This document shows, piece by piece, positions 1 through 7,495 of a stretch of DNA of 13,788 nucleotides. Each line of letters opens with the position of its first letter. Position 1 is the stretch's first letter. The position numbers and the translations under genes were made by a program. Source of the stretch: Candidatus Poribacteria bacterium (GTDB taxonomy: Bacteria; Poribacteria; WGA-4E; WGA-3G); NCBI GenBank assembly GCA_028818995.1, contig JAPPMR010000311.1, positions 1 through 13,788 on the forward strand, written 5' to 3'. The notes beneath the pieces are model-generated. The model saw only the letters and a program-made list of their open reading frames with translations, had not been told where the DNA came from and made no database searches.

Positions 1-797
1 ATCCAATCTAACACATAATACTTATCTGAATACAAAAATGGTGTAAATTGTTCTTTTTCACCCAAAAAATACGGACTCATATCTATTTGAGGTACATATG
101 TCCCTGTTCCTGATGGGTTAGGGAAATTTACATATTGTTCTAGCAATCCTAATTCAACTAATCTACTTATCATATAATCGCTGATTCCGTATTTTTCAAA
201 GTTGTTTAATCCTAAATCGGCATTTGATTGATTTCTATCAACGAGGCTCGGCAATAGGGAAAGACTGATAAATTTGGACCCACGCGGATTATCAAATGAA
301 ATACATGCGGAACAGAATATTTTAAAAATATTAGCAGTTTTCTCATCTATTTCACCTAATGATTTAATTGTACGCAATGAAAAGGTTCCAGGGATCTTAA
401 TTTCACCTGCCAACAATCTCGCAAACCTTTCACGCATTGCGGACGAACTTTTATGTCGTGATTGATTTTCAAATTCACTGATCCATTCATCTTCAGGTAC
501 ATCATGTTTATTTGGATTATTAATTTCATCGGTATTAGCAGTGAAACTTTCATCTTCAGCCAAAATTTTTGCAGTTTTTATTCCTATTTCTACATTGTTC
601 AACGGTCTCTGTTCATAGACAGAACGAAACCTTTTATCTCTTAAATCTTTTAGTAGTTTTTGAGAGTCCTTCTGTTTTCCGATTGGTTCTATTAATTTCC
701 CTAAATACCTAATTGCTCTTTCCTTATGAGTGTCTGGCAGAGCTGCTAATGCTATAGCAAGTCCTTCTGGTAAAAGTTGAAAAATTTCTGTTGACAT
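1..797 (-). CDS. DUF2806-like protein, 3' end missing
   Basis: An open frame of 265 codons begins at the ATG at 797 and runs off the left edge without a stop, so the C-terminus is missing. An AAAGGA ribosome-binding site lies 9 nt upstream (807-812). The N-terminus (EIFQLLPEGLAIALAALPD) is followed by a charged linker. Residues about 103-165 carry a block with EWISEFENQSRHKSS, MRERFARLLAGEIKIPG, TFSLRTIKSLGEID and an IFKIFCSACIS segment. I recognise this pattern (aromatic residues, then a RFARLLAGEI-x-PG-x-FS-x-RT core) as the DUF2806 type, whose function is unknown. No signal peptide or membrane segment is visible. The gene is clearly more AT-rich than the chaperonin genes beside it, which suggests acquisition. 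It follows a 56-codon ORF by 38 nt and probably shares its promoter. The family call is from memory of the motif and is moderately secure; the reading frame itself is well supported. Confidence 0.75.
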   Translation of the reverse strand, partial: MSTEIFQLLPEGLAIALAALPDTHKERAIRYLGKLIEPIGKQKDSQKLLKDLRDKRFRSVYEQRPLNNVEIGIKTAKILAEDESFTANTDEINNPNKHDVPEDEWISEFENQSRHKSSSAMRERFARLLAGEIKIPGTFSLRTIKSLGEIDEKTANIFKIFCSACISFDNPRGSKFISLSLLPSLVDRNQSNADLGLNNFEKYGISDYMISRLVELGLLEQYVNFPNPSGTGTYVPQIDMSPYFLGEKEQFTPFLYSDKYYVLDW

Positions 798-823
798 TGT
801 CTATAATCCTTTCACTATTGCGA

Positions 824-900
824 CCCGAAATCATTTTAGTCTTGAAATTCGGGCTGGTTATGATAGACCAATACCTCATATACTAATTGAATGTGAGGTA
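824..900. repeat. two short inverted repeats around the end of the small ORF
   Basis: TACCTCA (872-878) pairs with TGAGGTA (894-900) inside the small ORF, and CCCGAA (824-829) pairs with TTCGGG (848-853) around its stop codon. In the minus-strand mRNA both could form hairpins just before the DUF2806-like start. A role in setting relative expression is possible but not shown. Confidence 0.35.
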
Positions 901-1006
901 ATAATAGTGGTAACATCAAGTCCTTAAACCTATAGTACCCAGTTTGGGTAGAAAATTTTAATGTCCTATCATTAGCTACATTAATTTCTAATTCTAACAC
1001 CCTCAT
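836..1006 (-). CDS. small hypothetical protein (56 aa) upstream of DUF2806-like gene
   Basis: A 57-codon frame (ATG at 1006, TAA at 836-838) reads MRVLELEINVANDRTLKFST at its start and ends HNQPEFQD. The middle contains a hydrophobic stretch (LMLPLLLPHIQLVYEVLVY), too polar at its ends to call a membrane helix with confidence. I do not recognise a family. Support comes from context: a perfect-consensus promoter sits immediately upstream and predicts a start about 12 nt before the ATG, so the mRNA would be nearly leaderless with no Shine-Dalgarno sequence. The DUF2806-like gene begins 38 nt after the stop. The alternative is that this is untranslated leader of the larger gene; the uninterrupted frame from just after the promoter and the plausible composition favour a gene. 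Confidence 0.55.
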   Translation of the reverse strand: MRVLELEINVANDRTLKFSTQTGYYRFKDLMLPLLLPHIQLVYEVLVYHNQPEFQD

Positions 1007-1024
1007 TATAAATACCCAGAAACA

Positions 1025-1053
1025 ATTATACGATAAAATTTACTATTTGTCAA
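1025..1053 (-). promoter_or_regulatory. consensus sigma70 promoter for the small ORF/DUF2806 cassette
   Basis: On the minus strand TTGACA (1048-1053) and TATAAT (1025-1030) are both perfect and separated by exactly 17 bp. A second TTGACA box lies 14 bp further upstream (1062-1067). Transcription would start near 1018, about 12 nt before the ATG at 1006. Confidence 0.8.
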
Positions 1054-1070
1054 ACAAAATTTGTCAACAA

Positions 1071-1221
1071 GGCAATATTTATAATGCTAAACTTCATTCA
1101 GCGAGCCCTCACTTTTCTGTTCAAGTGCCCAGTATTTCATCAGCAATCTCTTTCAGTTTGCTAGTGTGCGGTTAGGAAACCGCACCTACCGCTATGAATC
1201 GCGTTAATTTGGTATTAGTGA
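1071..1221. other. gene-free spacer with one GCGGTTAGGAAACCGC-type palindrome
   Basis: No credible gene is visible in this spacer between the AT-rich cassette and the groEL terminator. At about 1165-1190 lies a palindromic dispersed-repeat copy (GTGCGGTTAGGAAACCGCAC). A related GAGGTTTCCTAACCTC copy lies at 9509-9524, in the opposite orientation, inside the MITE-like element. Confidence 0.5.
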
Positions 1222-1260
1222 AAAGCAAACGGGCAGATTGAATATCTGCCCGTTTGCTTT
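1222..1260 (-). terminator. groEL terminator hairpin
   Basis: A perfect 17-bp inverted repeat (1222-1238 pairs with 1244-1260, 5-nt loop) lies 71 bp beyond the groEL stop. In the minus-strand transcript the stem ends in CTTTT, a short U-run. It is likely the end of the groES-groEL mRNA and may also insulate it from the AT-rich cassette. Confidence 0.75.
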
Positions 1261-1330
1261 AAATAGATTTCTCTCATAAACCCTACCCACAAGTTGAACC
1301 TGCTTACTATTTATGAGATAATCTATTGGA

Positions 1331-2968
<1,638 letters not shown>

Positions 2969-2976
2969 TTACTTAT

Positions 2977-3267
2977 TTAGTTAACCTTGGCTAAGATATC
3001 ATCTTCGCGCAAGATGAGAAATTCAATGTTATCGTAAGTTACTTCTGTACCGCCATATTTTGCGAATAAGACTTTATCGCCGACTTCAACATCGACAGCC
3101 TGCCGTTCGCCGTTATCAAGTATACGGCCTTTACCGACCGCAATAACTTCGCCTTCTTGAGGCTTTTCTTTGGCGGTGTCTGGGATGATAATCCCGCCAC
3201 TGGTTGTCTGTTCATCCTCTTCGGAACGTTTGACGAGGATTCGATCGCCAAGGGGTACAAGTGCCAT
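2977..3267 (-). CDS. groS: 10 kDa co-chaperonin GroES
   Basis: GroES forms the heptameric lid that closes the GroEL folding chamber. The 96-residue protein is full length. It starts [20 protein letters not shown], has the mobile-loop GroEL-contact motif [10 protein letters not shown] at about 21-30, and has the conserved later segments [24 protein letters not shown] and [13 protein letters not shown]. An AGGAGGG Shine-Dalgarno sequence (3278-3284) lies 10 nt before the ATG at 3267. It is the first gene of the groES-groEL operon. The upstream region contains no CIRCE (TTAGCACTC) inverted repeat, so HrcA control is not supported; a sigma54-type site at 3362-3378 is the best promoter candidate. 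Confidence 0.99.
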   Translation of the reverse strand: MALVPLGDRILVKRSEEDEQTTSGGIIIPDTAKEKPQEGEVIAVGKGRILDNGERQAVDVEVGDKVLFAKYGGTEVTYDNIEFLILREDDILAKVN

Positions 3268-3304
3268 ATCTAAAATTCCCTCCTAATGGGTTATTAACGT
3301 ATTA

Positions 3305-3332
3305 CGGGTTCTGTTTAATTTTTGTAAACCCG
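3305..3332 (-). promoter_or_regulatory. leader hairpin in groESL 5' UTR
   Basis: CGGGTT (3305-3310) pairs with AACCCG (3327-3332). An overlapping GTTTA/TAAAC pairing is also possible, so two alternative folds exist in the mRNA leader, about 20 nt before the Shine-Dalgarno sequence. A structural or temperature-sensing role is conceivable but not shown. Confidence 0.3.
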
Positions 3333-3361
3333 ACTAAATAATTGTATACGTTCTTAACTAT

Positions 3362-3378
3362 AGCAAGATATGTGCCAA
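3362..3378 (-). promoter_or_regulatory. sigma54-type -24/-12 promoter upstream of groES
   Basis: The minus strand reads TTGGCACATATCTTGCT. It matches the RpoN consensus TGGCAC-N5-TTGC(A/T), with exactly 10 bp between the invariant GG and GC. Transcription would begin about 12 bp downstream, near 3351, giving a leader of roughly 84 nt. No TTGACA-17-TATAAT pair was found in the same interval. An 11-bp palindrome (GACAATTTGTC, 3445-3455) lies about 70-90 bp upstream, a plausible place for an activator site. Confidence 0.6.
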
Positions 3379-3531
3379 TTTTCGGAATATAGATAAACTC
3401 ACTATTGACGGGGTATCATGGTGTTTTAACGCGTGTAGAATCGTGACAATTTGTCCATATTTTTTAAGGTTGCGCGAAAAGTGTGCCATTTTGACATCAT
3501 TGTAAATAGGTATATCTATGATATCCTATCT

Positions 3532-4512
3532 TTATGTGCATTGGATAACTTGTCCAGTTCGGGCAGATTGGTATGCTGCGGATAGGATAATATTTGCCTT
3601 TAAACCATCGTTACCGCTGGCAATCGGTGCAGTACCTGTTGCTATGCATTCGGCAAAATGCTCAAATTGGTATTGATACAAGTCTTCGTATTGAGATGCA
3701 GTAACTTGCTTTTCGCCATCAAAATATGTATGGATTTTCCAGCCATCATCGTTTATAACAGATACGGCACCTTCTGTGCCATAGAGTTCAAGGACAATAT
3801 CACACTGTGCAACAGAGAAGCTAAGATCGGTAAATCCTTGCGCACCATTCTGAAACCGCATCAGGATGCCGCCAGTTTCTTCAACTTGATAATTGTGGAT
3901 TGTGCTGTCGCAAAATGCAGAGACTTTCGTGACTTCACCGATGAGATAGCGCAGCAGATCAACACTATGCGGTCCCAGGTCCATCAAACATCCGCCTCCA
4001 CCTTTATCAGGTTGTGCGCGCCACTCGTTCGCTGTTAATAAATATTTCTTCAGGAACGGCATTCTGCCGTGTACAATCTGTCCGAGACGATTTTCATCAA
4101 CCCATGCTTTTATCTGTTGAAAGCAGGAGTGGAATCGGAAGAGGAAGCAGACCTGTAGATGCACATCGTTTGCATTGCATGCATCAATCATCTGTTCACA
4201 TTCCTGTGGCGTGAGTGCCATCGGTTTGTCGCAGAGGACATGTAATCCACGTTCTGCGGCGGCGATCACCTGCTCACAGTGGAGATTGACCGGTGTTGAG
4301 ACATAGATTGCGTCAAGTTCCGTATCGGAGAGTAGATCGTCAACGCTGCTATATGATGTTGTGGCGTTATGTTCTGCGGCGAGTTTTTTGGCGCGTGCTG
4401 CATCTCTTGAGAAGAGGGCATGCAGTTCTGCACCTGTTGCTTTTTGGATGGCTGGCATCGCTCGGCGTTGTGCTACGCTGCCTGCTCCGAGAACACCCCA
4501 TTTTAATGTCAT
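3532..4512 (-). CDS. Gfo/Idh/MocA-family NAD(P)-dependent oxidoreductase
   Basis: This 326-residue cytoplasmic dehydrogenase is of normal family length. The Rossmann fold starts at once: KWGVLGAGSVAQRRAMPAI with GAGSVA at 9-14, then VSTPVNLH and a DKP motif at 95-97, the family's usual EKP with Asp for Glu. The C-terminal substrate domain has GGGGCLMDLGPHSVDLLRYL at 171-190, with the conserved His182 expected to help catalysis. Family members oxidise or reduce sugars, inositols and similar polyols; the substrate cannot be read from sequence. The start at 4512 has a CGGAGT-like ribosome-binding site about 8 nt upstream. Its upstream neighbour, the permease at 4637, is on the same strand, but the 124-bp repeat-rich spacer makes co-transcription uncertain. 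Confidence 0.95.
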   Translation of the reverse strand: MTLKWGVLGAGSVAQRRAMPAIQKATGAELHALFSRDAARAKKLAAEHNATTSYSSVDDLLSDTELDAIYVSTPVNLHCEQVIAAAERGLHVLCDKPMALTPQECEQMIDACNANDVHLQVCFLFRFHSCFQQIKAWVDENRLGQIVHGRMPFLKKYLLTANEWRAQPDKGGGGCLMDLGPHSVDLLRYLIGEVTKVSAFCDSTIHNYQVEETGGILMRFQNGAQGFTDLSFSVAQCDIVLELYGTEGAVSVINDDGWKIHTYFDGEKQVTASQYEDLYQYQFEHFAECIATGTAPIASGNDGLKANIILSAAYQSARTGQVIQCT

Positions 4513-4536
4513 TTATATTACTCCGTTATTGTTTAT

Positions 4537-4619
4537 CGGGGTTGAAAACCCGACAAATGCCAAAAGCGCATTTGACGTTGATTTGGCAGCATGCCAAAAG
4601 CGCATGCTGCGTTGATTCA
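4537..4619. repeat. tandem palindromic repeats between permease and oxidoreductase
   Basis: A small CGGG...CCCG hairpin (4537-4552) is followed by two direct copies of a ~30-nt unit (about 4555-4584 and 4589-4619). Each unit has the form TGCCAAAAGCGCA followed by a GTTGATT tail. The flanks differ but stay self-complementary within each copy: AAATGC/GCATTT in the first and GCATGC/GCATGC in the second. The arms have thus changed in compensating pairs, which argues that the fold, not the primary sequence, is kept. Confidence 0.6.
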
Positions 4620-4636
4620 CTCCTACAAGAGGAACA

Positions 4637-5464
4637 TTAGCTGAAAAATAATAGATGTATACCAGTTGCGAATAGCATAATTAACACGATTCTGGAAAAG
4701 ATTCGTTCTGAAAATCGTTTGTTCAGACGAACGCCGACCTGTACGCCGAGTCCAATAAAAGGGAGAAGCACTAAAGCTTCTATGATGATTTCGGGCGAAA
4801 AGAGCCCAAGTTGGTAATAGAACGGAAACTTAACCATATTGATGAAGAAGTAAAGCACAGTTGTTGTGGCAACAAATGTGCGATTTCCTAACCGCTGCGG
4901 TAAAAGATACATGACGATGATCGGTCCCGCCATGTGCGCAAGTGCTGAAAAGATTCCTGCAAGTATACCTGCAAGCACGCCGTGCCACGTTTTGAAACGT
5001 ATAACCGGTTCTTCATCTGTAGAATCTGGGTTTAACCGCTGCATTATTCGGGGTCTAAAAAATTCTAATATGGCAAATAGGCAGACAATACCTCCGATAA
5101 CTTTCTTTAGATGTTCATCTGATATGTCCTTCAAGATGAAGCTTGCAAATGCAATACCGACAATGGCTCCGGGAATGAGACGCCAGATGCTTTGGCGATG
5201 CCACTGCTTCCAATAGTGTGCCAATGAAAAAACATCTGTTGAGTATAACAGCGGAAGCATCAAACCGAGAACATATCGGATGGGACGGAACTGGGCGAAG
5301 AGAGGAACAACTATCATGCCGATGCCGCCACCGAAGCCTGCTTTGCTAACGCCTGTTAACCATGCCCCAAAACATAAGATAATTATTTCGTAGATAAGGT
5401 TTCTCCTGATAGGTTCAACGGTTATTGTGCGGTTTATGATAGCGAAATCCGTTGGTTTTGTCAA
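4637..5464 (-). CDS. TauE/SafE-family (TSUP) membrane permease; start uncertain
   Basis: This family transports small anions or sulfur-containing organic acids across the inner membrane; the substrate is not predictable here. Several hydrophobic helices are visible. The first carries the conserved GVSKAGFGGGIGMIVVPL motif, and a matching motif in the second half reads GVLAGILAGIFSALAHMAGP, the usual internal duplication. The open frame reaches a TTG at 5464, but I doubt that start. It has no Shine-Dalgarno sequence, and its bases form the -35 box of a TTGACA-17-TATCAT promoter, so they would not be transcribed. A good AGGAG (5403-5407) sits 7 nt before an in-frame ATC at 5393-5395, which would give a 252-residue protein beginning just before helix 1, a normal family length. 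There is no in-frame ATG or GTG before the GFGG motif. The end and family are secure; the N-terminus is not. Confidence 0.9.
   Translation of the reverse strand: MTKPTDFAIINRTITVEPIRRNLIYEIIILCFGAWLTGVSKAGFGGGIGMIVVPLFAQFRPIRYVLGLMLPLLYSTDVFSLAHYWKQWHRQSIWRLIPGAIVGIAFASFILKDISDEHLKKVIGGIVCLFAILEFFRPRIMQRLNPDSTDEEPVIRFKTWHGVLAGILAGIFSALAHMAGPIIVMYLLPQRLGNRTFVATTTVLYFFINMVKFPFYYQLGLFSPEIIIEALVLLPFIGLGVQVGVRLNKRFSERIFSRIVLIMLFATGIHLLFFS
5436..5464 (-). promoter_or_regulatory. sigma70 promoter for the TauE/SafE-type gene
   Basis: On the minus strand TTGACA (5459-5464) and TATCAT (5436-5441) are spaced exactly 17 bp apart. Transcription would begin near 5429, inside the longest possible reading frame and upstream of the AGGAG at 5403-5407. 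This is the main reason to move the translation start downstream. Confidence 0.6.
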
Positions 5465-5587
5465 GATGGAATTGGCTTTCGGTTGTAAGTGATCAGCTAT
5501 TAGTTGTTGGAACTACAATGAGTTAACTACCAGAAAAGTTGGGTTTCGCTTCGCTCTAACCATAAGCGTCAATTTAGTCCTGATTTT

Positions 5588-5612
5588 CTTGTTGGAGGGC
5601 ATTGTAAGCCCG
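5588..5612. repeat. dispersed CTTGTTGGAGG repeat copy
   Basis: This 25-nt unit (CTTGTTGGAGGGC followed by ATTGTAAGCCCG) matches the reverse complement of 6688-6712 at about 23 of 25 positions. Related copies lie at 6658-6680 and 6742-6766. Confidence 0.7.
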
Positions 5613-5694
5613 ATTCCCTCTTGTAGGAGCGACCTCCTGGTCGCGACATCGGTGGAACGGTCACGACCAGGAGGTCGCTCCTACAAGAGGGAAT
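5613..5694. repeat. long inverted repeat (35-bp arms, 12-nt loop)
   Basis: The arms 5613-5647 and 5660-5694 are complementary at all but one position and enclose a 12-nt loop. The core is GTAGGAGCGACCTCCTGGTC. No coding frame lies inside, so this looks like a non-autonomous dispersed palindrome. It ends only 17 bp before the rpsU -35 box, so it may also insulate that promoter from upstream transcription. The rest of 5465-5772 holds no gene. Confidence 0.85.
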
Positions 5695-5710
5695 TGATAG
5701 CCAAAAAAAG

Positions 5711-5739
5711 TTGACATCTGCCCTAAGATATGATATACT
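5711..5739 (+). promoter_or_regulatory. sigma70 promoter of the rpsU-dsRBD operon
   Basis: TTGACA (5711-5716) and TATACT (5734-5739) are separated by exactly 17 bp. The predicted start near 5746 leaves a leader of about 27 nt, which contains a perfect AGGAGG at 5758-5763. Confidence 0.85.
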
Positions 5740-5772
5740 ACTATAATAATATACCTCAGGAGGATTGTAAAC

Positions 5773-5994
5773 ATGGTTCAAGTTGAAGTTACGGTCGATT
5801 CAGGCGAATCCTTTGATAGGGCACTCGCTCGTTTTAAAAAAATGTGTGGTAAGGCGGGTGTTGTCACCGAAATTAAAAAACGAAGTTTTTATGAAAAACC
5901 GAGCGAAAAACGCCGAAGAATCGAACTAAAGCGTCAGCGGAAAGTGAAGCCGCGCACGATGGAGTATCGCCCACGCTACGATAACGGTAGATAG
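5773..5994 (+). CDS. rpsU: small ribosomal subunit protein bS21
   Basis: bS21 is a small, very basic protein of the 30S subunit that binds near the 3' end of 16S rRNA and helps start translation. The 73-residue product has the usual pattern: a short N-terminal strand (VEVTVDSGESFDRALARFKK), the conserved GVVTEIKKRSFYEKPSEKRR segment, and an Arg/Lys-rich C-terminal tail (ELKRQRKVKPRTMEYRPR). AGGAGG lies 9 nt before the ATG and a strong sigma70 promoter precedes it. The tail is rather long, as in many non-proteobacterial S21 proteins. It is followed after 24 bp by a dsRNA-binding-domain gene with its own strong ribosome-binding site and no terminator between, so the two are very likely one transcript. 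Confidence 0.97.
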   Translation: MVQVEVTVDSGESFDRALARFKKMCGKAGVVTEIKKRSFYEKPSEKRRRIELKRQRKVKPRTMEYRPRYDNGR

Positions 5995-6018
5995 TGCTGC
6001 TCTGGGAGGTCGTCATAT

Positions 6019-6549
6019 ATGCATGTTCGGGATGTTGATGTTGCCGAACCTGATGGAAACTATAAAGGACTTTTAATTCAATATTGCCAAGAACGCGGGT
6101 TGAGCCAGCCACGCTTTACTGAAACACAACTTGGCACGCCAGACGCGCCGAGTTGGAAGGTAACAGTCCACTACGGTGATCGGGTTCACGAAACGGTTGA
6201 TCCGATACCGGGTGCAAAGAAGGGAGCTCACCAATTCGCCGCGAAACAGGTTCTTGATACAATTTCTGAAAACCGCGAACGTTTGTTAACCGGTGAAACT
6301 GATACAGAAGATGATATATTACCCGAACCGGTTGAAATACCAACGCTTAATGTTGCGTTACCGCTGGTTACAAGTGCAATGACGATTGCAAATGAACGGC
6401 TCAGTGCATCGCAACCATCGCGATACCGAGGTCTTTCTGATGCTGAATTTTCACGGAAGTTGGCGCAGTTGACGATGCTAATTGTTAGAGATATAGCGAA
6501 GGCAGCGGATGAAGCGAATATAAAGTTTCCTGATATACCTGATGTCTAA
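6019..6549 (+). CDS. stand-alone double-stranded RNA-binding-domain protein
   Basis: Residues about 13-82 fit the alpha-beta-beta-beta-alpha dsRBD. Helix 1 is YKGLLIQYCQERGL; the strands are PRFTETQL, SWKVTVHYGD and VHETVDPI; and the RNA-contact loop and helix 2 read PGAKKGAHQFAAKQVLDTI, matching the family's KKxAxxxAAxxxL signature. After an acidic linker (TGETDTEDDILPEPVE), residues about 108-170 look helical (LNVALPLVTSAMTIANERLS; FSRKLAQLTMLIVRDIAKAA) and match nothing I recognise. No RNase III or other catalytic domain is present. The ATG at 6019 has GGGAGG (6004-6009) 9 nt upstream. The gene follows rpsU by 24 bp and ends at a terminator. A role in ribosome or rRNA handling is inferred from that pairing only. 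Confidence 0.8.
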   Translation: MHVRDVDVAEPDGNYKGLLIQYCQERGLSQPRFTETQLGTPDAPSWKVTVHYGDRVHETVDPIPGAKKGAHQFAAKQVLDTISENRERLLTGETDTEDDILPEPVEIPTLNVALPLVTSAMTIANERLSASQPSRYRGLSDAEFSRKLAQLTMLIVRDIAKAADEANIKFPDIPDV

Positions 6550-6562
6550 ATAATCGGTTAGG

Positions 6563-6591
6563 CGGGGTCAGAGTTCTGACCCCGTTTTTTT
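6563..6591 (+). terminator. rho-independent terminator of the rpsU-dsRBD operon
   Basis: CGGGGTCAG (6563-6571) pairs perfectly with CTGACCCCG (6576-6584) across a 4-nt loop and is followed by seven T residues (6585-6591). It begins 13 bp after the stop codon of the dsRBD gene. Confidence 0.95.
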
Positions 6592-6614
6592 ATTGCAGTT
6601 GGTTGTAAATATAA

Positions 6615-6638
6615 GTGGTGCAATGAATTGCGCCACTA
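6615..6638. repeat. short palindrome
   Basis: AGTGGTGCAAT (6615-6625) is complementary, apart from one G-T pair, to ATTGCGCCACT (6628-6638). It looks like another dispersed palindrome in the 6550-6770 spacer, which contains no gene. Confidence 0.5.
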
Positions 6639-6657
6639 CAAAGGTTGAGTTCGGCAC

Positions 6658-6766
6658 TTGTTGGAGGGGTTTTCAACCGCGATATATCGGGCTTACAAAG
6701 TCCTCCAACAAGAGATGTTGACAAAGCCTCCACAAGGAAATCGGGGTTGTAAACCCCTCCAACAAG
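6658..6766. repeat. cluster of three CTTGTTGGAGG-family repeat copies
   Basis: CTTGTTGGAGG (6658-6668) and its exact complement CCTCCAACAAG (6702-6712) form an inverted pair. A third copy (6742-6766) contains a GGGGTT/AACCCC hairpin and ends in TCCAACAAG. The third copy stops 4 bp before the methyltransferase ATG, so repeat sequence probably forms that gene's translation-initiation region. Confidence 0.75.
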
Positions 6767-6770
6767 AGAA

Positions 6771-7454
6771 ATGGTTGAGCGAATTAAACGCCGATTACGG
6801 CAAAACCGATTGTTAGCACATCTTATGGGATGTCCTTATCCTGCGCCGCGTTGGAATCGTGCTGTGAAACGAGTCCTCCGAGAACTGGGACCAGAGGCAC
6901 GGATTTTAGACCTGGGTTCGGGAATGCATCGCCGTGCACCGAATGTGATTAACCTTGAGATTGAGGCGACACCCGTGGTAGATGTTGTGGCAGATGGACA
7001 CACTCTGCCGTTTGCAGATGCCGTTTTTGATGCTGTTATTTCTGAGGCGGTGCTGGAGCATGTCCGAGACCCGCAACGTGTTGCAGCAGAGATGTTCCGT
7101 GTGCTAAAACCGAATGGGTATGTGTGCGCAGCAGTCCCTTTCTTACAAGGGTATCACGCATCGCCTCACGATTATCAACGTTGGACGACTACGGGGTTTG
7201 TGGCGTTGTTTTCGCAGTTCCATGAAATAGAAAGTGGGGCATGCGCTGGACCGACTACGGCATTACATTGGATTTTTCGGGAATATGTTGGGCTTGTGTG
7301 TTCTTTTGGGAGTTTGCTGGTTGCGAAGGCGGTGTCGCTTCTGGTGGGATGGTTGACGTTTCCGTTGGTGTGGTTGGATACGTTGTTGTTGTTGCATCCG
7401 CATTCGCATATTTTGGCATCTGCGGTGTATTTTGTTGGCCGGAAGGGAACCTGA
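6771..7454 (+). CDS. class I SAM-dependent methyltransferase (Methyltransf_11 type)
   Basis: This 227-residue protein contains the class I methyltransferase core. Motif I is ILDLGSGMHRR at 45-55; the acidic end of strand 2 is INLEIE at 60-65; motif II/III is VVADGHTLPFADAVFDAVIS at 72-91; and LEHVRDP followed by EMFRVLKPNGYVCAAVPF covers 95-124. HASPHDYQRWTTTGF (129-143) resembles related enzymes acting on sugar or lipid-linked substrates. Residues 172-222 are unusually hydrophobic (GSLLVAKAVSLLVGWLTFPL, then LLLL), suggesting membrane association. The substrate is unknown. The start is weakly supported: only AAGAGA lies just before the ATG, and it belongs to an abutting repeat. The gene ends just before the REP cluster at 7463. 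Confidence 0.85.
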   Translation: MVERIKRRLRQNRLLAHLMGCPYPAPRWNRAVKRVLRELGPEARILDLGSGMHRRAPNVINLEIEATPVVDVVADGHTLPFADAVFDAVISEAVLEHVRDPQRVAAEMFRVLKPNGYVCAAVPFLQGYHASPHDYQRWTTTGFVALFSQFHEIESGACAGPTTALHWIFREYVGLVCSFGSLLVAKAVSLLVGWLTFPLVWLDTLLLLHPHSHILASAVYFVGRKGT

Positions 7455-7462
7455 CACCGCTT

Positions 7463-7485
7463 GTAGACGCGTTTTGTAAACGCGT
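7463..7485. repeat. REP palindrome copy a
   Basis: ACGCGTTT (7467-7474) pairs with AAACGCGT (7478-7485) around a 3-nt loop, preceded by GTAG. It is of the same family as copies b and c, which flank the RAYT gene. Confidence 0.8.
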
Positions 7486-7495
7486 TTCATATCTC

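Noticed and set aside
3268..3531. CIRCE/HrcA operator upstream of groES
   Set aside because: I looked for TTAGCACTC-N9-GAGTGCTAA and for partial halves on both strands and found none.
4555..4619. Possible CRISPR array
   Set aside because: There are only two units, the repeats are imperfect and self-complementary, the spacer is about 4 bp, and there are no cas genes in the window. None of the other repeats are regularly spaced either.
5569..5781. 70-codon minus-strand frame upstream of rpsU
   Set aside because: It covers the rpsU promoter and the long inverted repeat; its translation is the repeat sequence.
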